NCBI RefSeq assembly: GCF_016907475.1
Contig: NZ_JAFBCA010000001.1
Coordinates: 4,278,001-4,342,000 of the forward strand
Origin: Nocardioides cavernae
GTDB lineage: Bacteria; Actinomycetota; Actinomycetes; Propionibacteriales; Nocardioidaceae
DNA length: 64,000 bases
Reading direction: 5' to 3'
Shown here in pieces: positions 16,734-26,530 of the stretch. The stretch's first letter is position 1, and each line of letters begins with the position of its first letter. Below the pieces are notes generated by a model. It saw nothing but the letters and a program-made list of their open reading frames with translations. It had not been told where the DNA came from and did not search any database. The translations under genes were made by a program, and so were the position numbers.

Positions 16734-17894
16734 ATGGCTCTCGGTGAGCGCGACCCCGGTCGCGCCTTGTCGACCGACGCGACCGTGGGCGCGCATGCGA
16801 TGTCCCAGAGCAGCGAGCGCTACTCCTCGATGTTCACCCACCACCCCCATGCCGCCTACTCGGTGGACACGCGGGGCTACTTCACCGACGCCAACGACCG
16901 GTCGCTGGAGATGACCGGGCTGAGCCTCGCGGAGATGCGGCAGACCCACTTCGCGCAGGTCATCCACCCCGAGGACCTGCACCTCATCCAGGACGGTTTC
17001 GACCGGGCCATGGCGGGCGATCCGCAGGTGGTCGAGGCACGGGTGGTGCGCGTGGACGGGGAGGTCATCGACGTCCGCTGCACGGCGATCCCGGTGATCG
17101 TCGCCGACGAGGTCGTCGGCGTGCACGGGGTGACCGAGGACGTCACCGAGGCCAAGCGGATCCTGCGCGAGCTCGAGGAGGCCAACGCCGCCAAGACCCT
17201 CTTCCTGGCCACGGTGAGCCACGAGGTCCGTACGCCGCTGGCCGCGCTGGTGGGCGCGTCCGAGCTGCTGATCGACACGGATCTGCCGCCCGAGCCCGAG
17301 CACTTCGCCCGGATCGTGCACCGCTCCGGGGAGCGCCTCATGCACCTGGTGCAGGAGATCCTGGAGTTCTCCGGGCTCGAGGCGCGCCAGACCGTGCTGC
17401 GGAGGGTGCCCGTCGACGTACGCGCGATCATCGCCGACGTGACGTCGTGGGCGGTCCCGCTCGCCGAGTCGCAGGGCCTCGCCATCACCCTGGCCGTCGA
17501 CGAGGGGGTCCCCGCGACCGGCCTCGGCGACACCCGGCGCATCACGCAGGTCGTCACCAACCTCGTCCAGAACGCCATCGCCTACACCGAGCACGGCTCG
17601 GTCGACGTGCGTGTCAGCGGTCGCCCCTGCTCCGCGGACGGCCCGGGCGTCGGCAGCTGGGTGGAGGTCCGGGTCCGCGACACCGGGATCGGGATCGCGG
17701 ACGACGACCTCCGCACTCTCTTCGACCCGTTCGTCCAGGCCGACCCGCAGTCCGCGGGCGACCGCCTCGGGGTCGGCCTCGGCCTGGCGATCTGCCGCGA
17801 GCTGGTCGACCTGATGAGCGGTCACCTCGCCGTCGAGTCCACCCTCGGTGAGGGCAGCACCTTCACCTTCGGCCTCCCGCTGCCGCCCGCCTGA
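16734..17894 (+). CDS. Orphan PAS-domain sensor histidine kinase
   Basis: 386 aa from ATG 16734, with GGAGGT four bases upstream; the frame is open to 15987 but that part overlaps other genes. There is no transmembrane segment, so it is a cytosolic sensor. Order: PAS domain (about 25-145, YSSMFTHHPHAAYSVDTRGY through VTEDVTEAKRI), short coiled linker, HisKA with H163 in ATVSHEVRTPLAAL, then HATPase_c with N-box VVTNLVQNAIAYTEHG, DTGIGIADDD and GVGLGLAI. All catalytic boxes are intact. No response regulator is adjacent, so the partner must be encoded elsewhere. The PAS ligand is unknown. Confidence 0.9.
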   Translation: MALGERDPGRALSTDATVGAHAMSQSSERYSSMFTHHPHAAYSVDTRGYFTDANDRSLEMTGLSLAEMRQTHFAQVIHPEDLHLIQDGFDRAMAGDPQVVEARVVRVDGEVIDVRCTAIPVIVADEVVGVHGVTEDVTEAKRILRELEEANAAKTLFLATVSHEVRTPLAALVGASELLIDTDLPPEPEHFARIVHRSGERLMHLVQEILEFSGLEARQTVLRRVPVDVRAIIADVTSWAVPLAESQGLAITLAVDEGVPATGLGDTRRITQVVTNLVQNAIAYTEHGSVDVRVSGRPCSADGPGVGSWVEVRVRDTGIGIADDDLRTLFDPFVQADPQSAGDRLGVGLGLAICRELVDLMSGHLAVESTLGEGSTFTFGLPLPPA

Positions 17895-17909
17895 CCCCCG
17901 CCTGGCGAA

Positions 17910-19097
17910 TCAGTCGTTGAGCGCCGTCACCGCGGCCTCGGCGAGCACGCGGGCGGCGATGCCGGTGGCTGCCTCGTCGATGCGGAGGTTGCCCTGGTGG
18001 AGGTCGTACGTCGGTCCGCCGGGCGTGCGGGTGCCGAGGCGGGCCATCGCCCCGGGGACGGAGTCGAGGTACCACCCGAAGTCCTCGCCGCCCAGGCTCT
18101 GGGCGGTCGAGACGTGGCCGTGCGGGCCGAGGACGCTCTCGACCGCGGTGCCGAGCAGGCGGGTGGACTCCTCGTGGTTGACGACCGGCGGCACGCCGCG
18201 CTGGTAGGTCACCTCGGCGGTCACGCTGTAGGGCGCGACGATGGCGGTGATGAGCTGGCGGATCAGGTGCTCGGCGTCGGCCCAGGCGACCGCGTCGAGC
18301 ATCCGGACCGTGCCGGCCACCACGCCGCCGTGCGGGATCACGTTGTGGGCGGAGCCCGCGCGCACCATGCCCCAGACGACGCTGACGCCCGCGCGAGGGT
18401 CGAGACGGCGGCTCAGGATCGCGGGGAGCTCGGTGATGACCTTGCCGAGGGCGAAGGTCAGGTCCTCGGTGAGGTGCGGCCGCGAGGTGTGGCCGCCCTT
18501 GCCGATCAGCCGCACGGTCAGCGCGTCGGCGGCACCGGTGAGCGGGCCCTCACGCAGGCCGAGGCGGCCTACGTCGAGGCTCGGGTCGCAGTGCAGGCCG
18601 AAGACGTGGGAGACGCCCTCGAGCGCACCGGCGGAGATCAGCTGCAGCGCTCCACCGGGCATCACCTCCTCGGCGGGCTGGAACAGCAGTCGTACGCGCC
18701 CGGGCAGGAGGCCGCGGGCGGAGACCTCCGCCAGCGCGAGCCCGGCTCCGACGAGCCCGGCCGTGTGGACGTCGTGGCCACAGGCGTGGGCGACACCGGG
18801 GCTGGTGCTCCGCCACGGGTCCGAGATGAGGTCGTCCACCGGCAGCGCGTCGAGGTCGGCGCGCAGCGCGACCAGCCGGCCGCTGTGGCCGATCTCGGCC
18901 AGCACCCCACCGCCCTCGGGTCGCCGCACGGTCCAGCCGACCCCCTCCAGCGCGGTCACGACGGCCTCGGAGGTGCGCTCTTCGGCCCAGCTCAGCTCGG
19001 GGTGTGCGTGGAGGTCGCGGCGGAGCGCGACGAGCTCGTCGGCGTACTTGTCGACGACCTCGGCGATGACGTGGGTGGCAGGGAGTTCGGGTGGCAT
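17910..19097 (-). CDS. M20-family amidohydrolase (HipO/AmiA-type)
   Basis: Metal-dependent hydrolase of N-acyl amino acids or similar amides. 395 aa, cytosolic. Metal and catalytic motifs: LRRDLHAHPELSWAEERTS, RADLDALPV, ACGHDVHTAGLVG and LFQPAEEVMPGGA. A lid/dimerisation domain begins near ADALTVRLIGKGGHTSRPH, and the final metal ligand region is LGGEDFGWYL plus DLHQGNLRID. All ligands appear intact. The substrate is not determined; aminoacylase, hippurate hydrolase and IAA-amide hydrolase share the family. A TAGACT box nine bases before the ATG suggests a leaderless transcript. Confidence 0.9.
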   Translation of the reverse strand: MPPELPATHVIAEVVDKYADELVALRRDLHAHPELSWAEERTSEAVVTALEGVGWTVRRPEGGGVLAEIGHSGRLVALRADLDALPVDDLISDPWRSTSPGVAHACGHDVHTAGLVGAGLALAEVSARGLLPGRVRLLFQPAEEVMPGGALQLISAGALEGVSHVFGLHCDPSLDVGRLGLREGPLTGAADALTVRLIGKGGHTSRPHLTEDLTFALGKVITELPAILSRRLDPRAGVSVVWGMVRAGSAHNVIPHGGVVAGTVRMLDAVAWADAEHLIRQLITAIVAPYSVTAEVTYQRGVPPVVNHEESTRLLGTAVESVLGPHGHVSTAQSLGGEDFGWYLDSVPGAMARLGTRTPGGPTYDLHQGNLRIDEAATGIAARVLAEAAVTALND

Positions 19098-19106
19098 GAC
19101 CGACCC

Positions 19107-19112
19107 AGTCTA
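19107..19112 (-). promoter_or_regulatory. -10 box TAGACT for the M20 amidohydrolase
   Basis: Minus-strand TAGACT ends nine bases before ATG 19097. Confidence 0.4.
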
Positions 19113-19177
19113 CGGGCGTGCCCCCTCCCCCGGGCCCGTTGCGCACGGGTCGGGACGACCCGCGAGCGACCACGGTC

Positions 19178-20191
19178 CTAGGTCGTGCGCCCGTCGTACG
19201 CCGCGAGGAGCCGGTCCGCGGCGAGCGGCGCCGGCAGCTCACCGGACAGCACGGCACGTCGTACGTCGTCGCGGACCGCGGCGACCCCGGGTGAGGAGCG
19301 CAGCCGCTGGTCGAGCTCGTCGCGCACGAGGGACCAGGTGAACTCGAGCTGCTGCCCGGCGCGCTTGTGGGCCAGGCCGTCGACGCCGAGGTGCTCGCGG
19401 TGGGCGCCGACGCGCTGCCACACGTCGTCGACCCCGGCACCGGTCAGCGCGGAGCAGGTGACGACAGGCGGGGCCCACTCGGCGTGCCCGCGGACCATGC
19501 GCAGCGCGCCGGACAGCTCGCGCGCGGCCACGCGGGCGTCGGTCTCGTGCTCGCCGTCGGCCTTGTTGACCGCCACCACGTCGGCGATCTCGAGGATGCC
19601 CTTCTTGATGCCCTGCAGCTGGTCGCCGGTGCGGGCGAGGGTGAGGAACAGGAACGTGTCGACCATCCCCGCGACGGTGACCTCGGACTGCCCGACGCCG
19701 ACCGTCTCGACGAGCACGACGTCGTACGCCGCCGCCTCGAGCACCAGCATCGCCTGGCTCGTCGCCCGGGCGACGCCGCCCAGCGTGCCGGCCGAGGGCG
19801 AGGGCCGGATGAAGGCGTCGGGGTCGACCGACAGCGTCGCCATGCGGGTCTTGTCGCCGAGCACCGAGCCGCCGGTGCGCACCGACGACGGGTCGACGGC
19901 GAGGACTCCGACGCGGTGGCCCGAACCGGTCAGCCGGGTGCCGAGCGCCTCGATGAACGTCGACTTCCCGACGCCGGGGACGCCCGAGATGCCGACGCGG
20001 GTCGCCATCGGTCGCCCGGTCGCCGCGAGCTCGGTGAGCAGCTCGCGCGCGGCCACCCGGTGCTCGGGACGCGACGACTCCACGAGGGTGATGGCACGCG
20101 CCACCGCGGCTCGCTGGCCCGCGCGCACCCCCGCGACGAGCGCGGGGACGTCGACGGGCTTCGAGGCTCGCTGTGCTCGCACCTCAGCCAC
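19178..20191 (-). CDS. meaB: Methylmalonyl-CoA mutase-associated GTPase MeaB
   Basis: G3E-type GTPase that gates cofactor loading and protects methylmalonyl-CoA mutase. 337 aa. The P-loop is [15 protein letters not shown]; switch-region motifs include [21 protein letters not shown] and [11 protein letters not shown]; the guanine-specificity loop is AVNKADG. A C-terminal helical dimerisation arm follows. GTG 20191 overlaps the mutB stop by eight bases, so it is the third gene of the mutA-mutB-meaB operon; a second GTG at 20179 could also serve. Placement directly behind the mutase is the usual arrangement. Confidence 0.95.
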   Translation of the reverse strand: MAEVRAQRASKPVDVPALVAGVRAGQRAAVARAITLVESSRPEHRVAARELLTELAATGRPMATRVGISGVPGVGKSTFIEALGTRLTGSGHRVGVLAVDPSSVRTGGSVLGDKTRMATLSVDPDAFIRPSPSAGTLGGVARATSQAMLVLEAAAYDVVLVETVGVGQSEVTVAGMVDTFLFLTLARTGDQLQGIKKGILEIADVVAVNKADGEHETDARVAARELSGALRMVRGHAEWAPPVVTCSALTGAGVDDVWQRVGAHREHLGVDGLAHKRAGQQLEFTWSLVRDELDQRLRSSPGVAAVRDDVRRAVLSGELPAPLAADRLLAAYDGRTT

Positions 20192-22358
20192 CGAGGGCGG
20201 GGTCCTCCCGCAGGCGCGCGATCAGGTCGAGGGCCGACTCCGCGATGACGGTGCCGGGCAGGAAGACCGCCGCAGCGCCCATCTCCCGCAGCGTCGCCAC
20301 GTCGTCGGGCGGGATGACGCCGCCGATCACGATCATGATGTCGGGCCGGCCCTGGTCGGCCAGCGCCTGCTTGAGCGCCGGCAGGAGGGTCAGGTGGCCG
20401 GCGGCCAGCGAGGAGACGCCGACGATGTGCACGTCGGCGTCGATCGCCTGCTGGGCGACCTCCTCGGGCGTGGAGAACAGCGGCCCCACGTCGACGTCGA
20501 AGCCGAGGTCGGCGAAGGCGGTGACGACGACCTTCTGCCCGCGGTCGTGGCCGTCCTGGCCCATCTTGGCCACGAGGATGCGCGGGCGGCGCCCCTCCTC
20601 GGCCTCGAACTCCTCGGTCGCCTTCAGCACGGCGGCGACGGCGCTGCCCTCGGCGGCGCCTGCCTCGTCGCGGTACACGCCGCTGATCGTACGGATCACG
20701 GCCTGGTGGCGGCCGTAGACCTTCTCCAGCGCGTCGGAGATCTCCCCGACCGTGGCCTTGGCGCGGGCCGCGTCGACGGCCAGCGCGAGGAGGTTGCCCT
20801 CGAGGGAGCCGCCGCCGACCGGGCCGCGCTCGGCGGAGGCCGTCAGCGCGTCCAGCGAGCGGCGTACGGCGTCGTCGTCGCGCTCGGCACGCAGCCGCTC
20901 GAGCTTGGCGACCTGCTGACGGTAGACGTCGTCGTTGTCGACGCGCAGCACGTCGAGCTTGTCCTCGGCCGCGAGGCGGTAGGTGTTGACGCCGATGACC
21001 TTCTGCGCGCCCGAGTCGATGCGCGCCTGGGTGCGGGCGGCCGCCTCCTCGATGCGCATCTTGGGGATGCCCTGCTCGATCGCCGCGGCCATGCCCCCGG
21101 CCCGCTCGGCCTCCTGGATGTGGGCCCAGGCGCGCTCGGCGAGGTCGTGGGTCAGCTTCTCGACGTAGTAGGAGCCGGCCCACGGGTCGATGACCTGGGT
21201 GGTGCCGCTCTCCTGCTGCAGGAGCAGCTGGGTGTTGCGGGCGATGCGCGCGGAGAAGTCCGTCGGGAGCGCGATCGCCTCGTCGAGCGCGTTGGTGTGA
21301 AGCGACTGCGTGTGGCCCTGCGTCGCGGCCATCGCCTCGATGCAGGTGCGGCCCACGTTGTTGAAGACGTCCTGCGCGGTCAGCGACCAGCCCGAGGTCT
21401 GGCTGTGCGTGCGCAGCGACCGCGACTTGGGGTTCTGCGGGTCGAAGTCGTCGACCAGCCGCGCCCACAGTGCGCGGGCCGCGCGCATCTTCGCGACCTC
21501 CATGAAGAAGTTCATGCCGATCGCCCAGAAGAACGACAGGCGCGGCGCGAACTGGTCGATGGTCATGCCCGTGTCGAGGCCGGCGCGGATGTACTCCACG
21601 CCGTCCGCGAGGGTGTACGCCAGCTCGAGGTCGGCCGTCGCCCCGGCCTCCTGGATGTGGTAGCCGGAGATCGAGATGGAGTTGAAGCGCGGCATCTTCT
21701 GCGAGGTGAAGGCGAAGATGTCGCTGATGATGCGCATGCTCGGCGACGGCGGGTAGATGTAGGTGTTGCGGACCATGAACTCCTTGAGGATGTCGTTCTG
21801 GATGGTCCCCGCCAGCTGCTCCGGCTTCACCCCCTGCTCCTCGGCCGCCGCGATGTAGAGCGCGAGCACGGGCAGCACGGCGCCGTTCATCGTCATCGAC
21901 ACCGACATCTCGTCGAGCGGGATGCCGCCGAAGAGCGTGCGGGTGTCGTAGATCGAGTCGATCGCCACACCCGCCATGCCGACGTCGCCGCGCACCCGCG
22001 GGTGGTCGGAGTCGTAGCCGCGGTGGGTGGCGAGGTCGAAGGCGACGCTCAGGCCCTTCTGGCCCGCCGCGAGGTTGCGGCGGTAGAACGCGTTGGACTC
22101 CTCGGCGGTCGAGAAGCCGGCGTACTGCCGGACCGTCCACGGCTGGGTGGTGTACATCGTCGGGTAGGGGCCGCGCAGGAACGGCGCGAGGCCCGGCCAC
22201 GTGTCGAGGCCGTCGAGGCCCTCGAGGTGCTCGGGGCCGTAGACCGGGAGGACGTCGATCCCCTCCGGGCTGCTCCACGGCTCGCCGCCAGCCGCGCCGG
22301 CGGCCTCACGAGCCGTCGAGCCCAGGCTCACGTCGGCGAAGTTCTTCGGGATGCTCAT
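20184..22358 (-). CDS. mutB: Methylmalonyl-CoA mutase large (catalytic) subunit
   Basis: Adenosylcobalamin-dependent isomerisation of methylmalonyl-CoA and succinyl-CoA, linking propionate, odd-chain fat and branched amino-acid breakdown to the TCA cycle. 724 aa from ATG 22358, the usual large-subunit length. The N-terminal substrate TIM barrel shows [36 protein letters not shown] and [19 protein letters not shown]. The C-terminal cobalamin domain (about 590-724) has the base-off motif MGQDGHDRG and [16 protein letters not shown]. Its ATG overlaps the small-subunit stop (ATGA). The catalytic set is complete. Confidence 0.97.
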   Translation of the reverse strand: MSIPKNFADVSLGSTAREAAGAAGGEPWSSPEGIDVLPVYGPEHLEGLDGLDTWPGLAPFLRGPYPTMYTTQPWTVRQYAGFSTAEESNAFYRRNLAAGQKGLSVAFDLATHRGYDSDHPRVRGDVGMAGVAIDSIYDTRTLFGGIPLDEMSVSMTMNGAVLPVLALYIAAAEEQGVKPEQLAGTIQNDILKEFMVRNTYIYPPSPSMRIISDIFAFTSQKMPRFNSISISGYHIQEAGATADLELAYTLADGVEYIRAGLDTGMTIDQFAPRLSFFWAIGMNFFMEVAKMRAARALWARLVDDFDPQNPKSRSLRTHSQTSGWSLTAQDVFNNVGRTCIEAMAATQGHTQSLHTNALDEAIALPTDFSARIARNTQLLLQQESGTTQVIDPWAGSYYVEKLTHDLAERAWAHIQEAERAGGMAAAIEQGIPKMRIEEAAARTQARIDSGAQKVIGVNTYRLAAEDKLDVLRVDNDDVYRQQVAKLERLRAERDDDAVRRSLDALTASAERGPVGGGSLEGNLLALAVDAARAKATVGEISDALEKVYGRHQAVIRTISGVYRDEAGAAEGSAVAAVLKATEEFEAEEGRRPRILVAKMGQDGHDRGQKVVVTAFADLGFDVDVGPLFSTPEEVAQQAIDADVHIVGVSSLAAGHLTLLPALKQALADQGRPDIMIVIGGVIPPDDVATLREMGAAAVFLPGTVIAESALDLIARLREDPALGG

Positions 22359-24187
22359 CGGGCGAGCTCCTCTCGGATCCGGCCGAGGAAGCCGAGCGCA
22401 TCGACTCCCACGGCACACGAGTCGTCCACGTCGGTGACGGTCCGCTCCCCCGGCTTGCCGGCCAGGACGACGTACGACGCCCCTGCCGCGCGCAGCGCCG
22501 TCACGAGGTCGCCGCCCCACGCGGCGTAGGCGGCGTCGGTGCCCGCGAGGCAGACAACGGACTGGCCCGCGTAGGCCGCCGTGACCGCGTCAACGTCGGG
22601 CGTCGCTCCGGCGGCCTCGACGGCGACGCCGCCGGCGGCGAACAGGTTGGTGGCGAAGGTGGCGCGGGCGGTGTGGGCGGCGATCGGGCCCATCGTGGCG
22701 AGGAAGACCGGGCTCGAGGCGGGCTCGGTCCGCATGTCCTGGAAGGCCCAGTCGTAGTGGCGGGCGTAGCGGAACGGGAGGTCCTCGCGCTCGGGCAGCA
22801 CCTCGCCGAGGTTCGGGAACTCCGAGACGCCGGTGAGCGGGCGGGACCGGTCGGCGACCTGGGCGTCGCGCTCGGCGCGCACGGCCCTGGAGCGCTCCTT
22901 CACCCCGGAGCGGGCCTCGTCGGCGAGAGCCCCGCCGGCGGCCTCGATCCGTCCGAGCTCGGCCCAGCCGGCGACAGCGAGGTCGTCGGTGAGCTTCTCC
23001 ACGGCGTAGGAGCCACCGCCCGGGTCGGCGACCGCGGCGACGTGCGACTCCTCGATCAGGAGCGAGGAGGTGTTGCGGGCGATCCGGCGGCCGAACGCGT
23101 CGGGCATGCCGAGCCGCTCGTCGAACGGGACGACCGTCACCGCGTCGGCGCCGCCGACCCCGGCGGCGAAGGCGGCGATCGTGCCGCGCAGCATGTTGAC
23201 CCAGGGATCCTGCTTGCTGGTCATCGGCCGGCTGGTGACCGCGTGCAGCGCCATCTCGCCGGTGGCACCGGATGCCTCGAGCACGCGGGCCCACAGCCGG
23301 CGGGCCGCGCGCAGCTTGGCGATGGTCGGGAACTGCTCGTCGGTGGCCGCGAGGCGGAACTCGATCAGCCGCGCGCCGTGCTCGGCGGAGAAACCCTCGT
23401 CGGCGAGGAGGCGGAGGTAGGCGACGCCGGTCGCGATGGCCCAGCCCAGCTCCTGGGCGTCGCTCGCACCCTCGTCGTGCAGCGCCGTGCCGTCGACCAC
23501 CAGCGCGCGGACGCCGAGCTGGAAGCCGCGACGGGCGACCGGCGCGAACAGGTCGCGGGCCGTCACGCCGTCCTCGCGCAGGCGGTGCGGCAGCATCTCG
23601 ATGGTCTGCAGGTCGAAGGAGAGGTTCGTGGCGGGGTGCAGCGCACCCTCCGCTCCCTCCAGGAAGTCGGCGAACGCCTCCACCTGCTCGGTCGAGGGAC
23701 GGTCGAGGACGACGGGCGCCAGGTCGAGCAGCACACCGTCGAGCAGCGTGGCCCAGTCGTGCTCCGTCTCCTCGGAGAGGTGCAGCGCGAGCGAGGTTGC
23801 GCCGTTCTCGAGGTCCTGCAGCACCGCCTCGTTGGCGGCCTTCGCATCGGCGACCTCGACCTGCGTCCGCACGTCCCACGCGCCACGGCGCGCCGGCCGC
23901 CCGCTTGTCGTGCGTCCCTGGAGGTCGGAGGGCTGCCCGATCGGAGCGACGTCGATGCCGTCGAGCGTCGTGCGGCTCAGGGCCGCCCAGACGTCGGAGT
24001 CGGGCGCGTCGTCGCCGAGGCGGCGGGCCTTGCGCAGCACGGCGGCCGTGGCCGCCTCCCACGCCGCTACGTCGTACACGTCGCCGTCGCCGACGAGCCG
24101 GAGGGAGCCCTCCGCGGGCTGCAGCTCCTCGGGCTCGTCGAGTCCGCCGTCGAGGCCACCAGGGAGGCCACCAGGGAGGTCGGTCAT
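22355..24187 (-). CDS. mutA: Methylmalonyl-CoA mutase small subunit
   Basis: Non-catalytic partner of the heterodimeric mutase. 610 aa. It keeps the barrel-like fold (for example [19 protein letters not shown] and [17 protein letters not shown]), but the C-terminal cobalamin domain has no DxHxxG, reading [17 protein letters not shown] instead, as expected for the small subunit. The N-terminus contains a short tandem peptide [12 protein letters not shown] encoded by imperfect 12-nt DNA repeats. It is first in the operon, with a TATCCT box seven bases before the ATG. Confidence 0.94.
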   Translation of the reverse strand: MTDLPGGLPGGLDGGLDEPEELQPAEGSLRLVGDGDVYDVAAWEAATAAVLRKARRLGDDAPDSDVWAALSRTTLDGIDVAPIGQPSDLQGRTTSGRPARRGAWDVRTQVEVADAKAANEAVLQDLENGATSLALHLSEETEHDWATLLDGVLLDLAPVVLDRPSTEQVEAFADFLEGAEGALHPATNLSFDLQTIEMLPHRLREDGVTARDLFAPVARRGFQLGVRALVVDGTALHDEGASDAQELGWAIATGVAYLRLLADEGFSAEHGARLIEFRLAATDEQFPTIAKLRAARRLWARVLEASGATGEMALHAVTSRPMTSKQDPWVNMLRGTIAAFAAGVGGADAVTVVPFDERLGMPDAFGRRIARNTSSLLIEESHVAAVADPGGGSYAVEKLTDDLAVAGWAELGRIEAAGGALADEARSGVKERSRAVRAERDAQVADRSRPLTGVSEFPNLGEVLPEREDLPFRYARHYDWAFQDMRTEPASSPVFLATMGPIAAHTARATFATNLFAAGGVAVEAAGATPDVDAVTAAYAGQSVVCLAGTDAAYAAWGGDLVTALRAAGASYVVLAGKPGERTVTDVDDSCAVGVDALGFLGRIREELAR

Positions 24188-24194
24188 GCTGCGC

Positions 24195-24200
24195 AGGATA
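24195..24200 (-). promoter_or_regulatory. -10 box TATCCT for the mutA-mutB-meaB operon
   Basis: Minus-strand TATCCT ends seven bases before ATG 24187, so the operon mRNA is predicted leaderless. Confidence 0.5.
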
Positions 24201-24322
24201 GGCCCGCACCGTGGCGAGGGTCACTTGCGCCGGCTATGGGATAGGTCACCGTCCCGGCACTCCTGCCGGAGATTCCCGGCCGGCCGGGACGTCGGCCCCA
24301 TGTGCCGGCCGCCGCCGTTTCC

Positions 24323-24328
24323 TAGCGT
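24323..24328 (+). promoter_or_regulatory. -10 box TAGCGT for the sulfotransferase-like gene
   Basis: TAGCGT ends seven bases before ATG 24336; no ribosome site is present. Confidence 0.45.
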
Positions 24329-24335
24329 CGTCGTC

Positions 24336-25586
24336 ATGCCGGACGTCTTCCTCCACGTGGGTCTCTACAAGACAGGGACGACCACGATCCAGGGCGCCCT
24401 CGCGGCCACGGCGGAGCAGCTCGCCGCCGCGGGGGTGCTCTTCCCGGGGGGCCACCGTGCCCAGCGTCTCGCGGCCTACGACCTGCTCGGCCAACGTGTG
24501 GGCGGCGAGCAGCGCGGCGAGGCCGCCGGGGCGCTGGGCCGGTTGGTCGACCTCGTGGCGGCCCACGACGGTCCGACCGTGGTGGTCTCCGAGGAGGAGC
24601 TGTCCCTGGCCCGGCCGCGCCAGGCGCGTCGGCTGGTGCGTGCCCTCGAGGGCCACCGGGTGCACGTCGTGATCGGTGCTCGCGACATGGCGCGGACGCT
24701 GGTGTCGGCGTGGCAGCAGACGATCGTCAACGGCGGCTCCACGACCTGGGCGGACTTCGTGGCGTCGGTGCGGGGACAGGAGGGCGCGCCGCCGAGCGAG
24801 GGCGTGTCCTTCCACTGGCGCCACGACCTCCTCCGCGTGGTCGACACCTGGTCGTCGGCGGTGCCGGTCGAGCGGATCCGGCTGGTCACCGTGCCGCCGC
24901 GCGGCACGCCGGGCACCGCCCTCCTGGCCCGCTTCGCCGCGGCGGCGGACCTGCCCGACGGCTGGCCCGGCGAGCAGCAGGTCGTCCGCAACGTCTCGCT
25001 GGGCGCAGCCGAGCTCGAGGTGGTGCGCCGCCTCAACGAGGCGGTGGGCGGGACGTTCAACGCCACCCAGCACCGGTTCGTGATCGAGGCCGGGATCCGG
25101 TCGCGGCTCGCCGGCGCGACCGCCCGGCCGCTGGAGCTGCCGCCGGAGCACCTCGCGTGGGCGCGGTCGTACGGCGAGCGGCTGGCGGCCGAGGTCGGAC
25201 GCCGCGGCCTCACGGTCCACGGCGCCATTTCCGACCTCGTGCCGCCCGACGCCGCAGCCACCGGCCCCGCGCTCGACGACGTCACGGACGCCGAGCTGCT
25301 CGCCGCCACACGGGCGGCGTTGGCGTCGATCGCCCTCGACCACGGGCAGCTCTTCCGCCGCTACCGGCGCGCGTTCGTCGAGCGCGAAGGTCGGCTGCCG
25401 GGACCCACCGAGGTGCTGACCAGCCAGCTCCGGGCAGGCGGGTTCTGGGTGCGCAAGCGGGCCGTCCACCACGCCGACCGGCACCCGTTGGTCGAACGGG
25501 CCTCCCGTGCCTACCTCGACCGGACGTCCCCGTCGTGGCGGCTGCTGCCCGGCCGGACGGACACCACCGGTCCGACGGACGGCTGA
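24336..25586 (+). CDS. Sulfotransferase-like P-loop protein
   Basis: 416 aa, soluble. It opens MPDVFLHVGLYKTGTTTIQG, the 5'-phosphosulfate loop (PKTGTT type, here YKTGTT) of PAPS-dependent sulfotransferases. A second segment, HVVIGARDMARTLVSAWQQ, matches the 3'-phosphate-binding R-x7-S pattern. The C-terminal 150 residues are Arg-rich and not family-typical. The acceptor is unknown; actinobacterial relatives are often annotated only as hypothetical. The open frame extends far upstream, but ATG 24336 is fixed by the motif position and the -10 box. It is divergent from the mutase operon. Confidence 0.7.
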   Translation: MPDVFLHVGLYKTGTTTIQGALAATAEQLAAAGVLFPGGHRAQRLAAYDLLGQRVGGEQRGEAAGALGRLVDLVAAHDGPTVVVSEEELSLARPRQARRLVRALEGHRVHVVIGARDMARTLVSAWQQTIVNGGSTTWADFVASVRGQEGAPPSEGVSFHWRHDLLRVVDTWSSAVPVERIRLVTVPPRGTPGTALLARFAAAADLPDGWPGEQQVVRNVSLGAAELEVVRRLNEAVGGTFNATQHRFVIEAGIRSRLAGATARPLELPPEHLAWARSYGERLAAEVGRRGLTVHGAISDLVPPDAAATGPALDDVTDAELLAATRAALASIALDHGQLFRRYRRAFVEREGRLPGPTEVLTSQLRAGGFWVRKRAVHHADRHPLVERASRAYLDRTSPSWRLLPGRTDTTGPTDG

Positions 25587-25753
25587 CCGGTCCTCACCCG
25601 CGATCATCGTCGCCGGGAGACCTGCGCGCCCTCGTCACGCCGATCCGCGCTGATCAGGTTGCGCACAGCAGTCGACCGGCCAGGTCGCGCAAGGTCAAGG
25701 GATGGGCCCGACCGCGTCGAGCCCGTCGCCGTCGACATCGTCGCGGGACAGGC

Positions 25754-26530
25754 TCAGACCTCCGCGCGGCCCTCGTTGTCCTTGTTGCGGATCCCGATCT
25801 TGTTGCCGAGCCACACGAGCGGGTCGTACTTGCGGTCAACCACGCGCTCCTTCATCGGGATGATCGCGTTGTCGGTGATCTTGATCCCCTCGGGGCAGAC
25901 CTCGGTGCAGCACTTGGTGATGTTGCACATCCCGAGGCCGGCCGCACCCTGGGCGAGCGCCCGACGGTCGTGGGTGTCGAGCGGGTGCATGTCGAGCTCG
26001 GCGTAGCGGATGAAGAAGCGCGGTCCGGCGAAGTGCTGCTTGTTGTCCTCGTGGTCACGCACGACGTGGCAGACGTCCTGGCACAGGAAGCACTCGATGC
26101 ACTTGCGGAACTCCTGGCCCCGCTCGACGTCGACCTGGGCCATCCGCCGCTTGCCGTCGGCGTCGCGGGGGCCCAGCTCGGCGTACGGCAGCTCGCGGGC
26201 CTTTCGGTAGTTGAACGACACGTCGGTGACGAGGTCGCGGATCACCGGGAACGTCCGCATCGGCGTGACCGTGATCGTCTCGGACGGCTCGAAGTCGGAG
26301 AGCCGCGTCATGCAGAGCAGTCGTGGACGGCCGTTGATCTCCGCGCTGCACGAGCCGCACTTGCCGGCCTTGCAGTTCCACCGGATCGCGAGGTCGCCGG
26401 TCTGGGTCGCCTGGAGCCGGTGGAGCGCGTCGAGCACGACCTCGCCCTCGGACACCTCGACGGTGTAGTCGGTGAGCTCACCGCCCTCGATGTCTCCGCG
26501 CCAGACACGCAGCTTCAGGTCGTAGGCCAT
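25754..26530 (-). CDS. sdhB: Succinate dehydrogenase (Sdh1-type) iron-sulfur subunit
   Basis: Electron-transfer subunit carrying three FeS clusters between the flavoprotein and the membrane anchor. 258 aa from ATG 26530. Cluster ligands: [2Fe-2S] CKAGKCGSC plus a downstream Cys; [4Fe-4S] CIECFLCQDVCHV; [3Fe-4S] region CNITKCCTEVCPEG. The start overlaps the sdhA stop by one base. Gene order anchor-flavoprotein-FeS and subunit lengths match mycobacterial Sdh1 (Rv0249c-Rv0247c) as I recall it. It is distinct in sequence from the second SdhB at 32135-32878. Confidence 0.94.
   Translation of the reverse strand: MAYDLKLRVWRGDIEGGELTDYTVEVSEGEVVLDALHRLQATQTGDLAIRWNCKAGKCGSCSAEINGRPRLLCMTRLSDFEPSETITVTPMRTFPVIRDLVTDVSFNYRKARELPYAELGPRDADGKRRMAQVDVERGQEFRKCIECFLCQDVCHVVRDHEDNKQHFAGPRFFIRYAELDMHPLDTHDRRALAQGAAGLGMCNITKCCTEVCPEGIKITDNAIIPMKERVVDRKYDPLVWLGNKIGIRNKDNEGRAEV

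Noticed and set aside
19185..22529. Very long plus-strand frame (1114 codons) opposite the mutase operon
   Set aside because: It is an antisense shadow caused by high GC; the minus strand carries unmistakable MeaB and mutase motifs.
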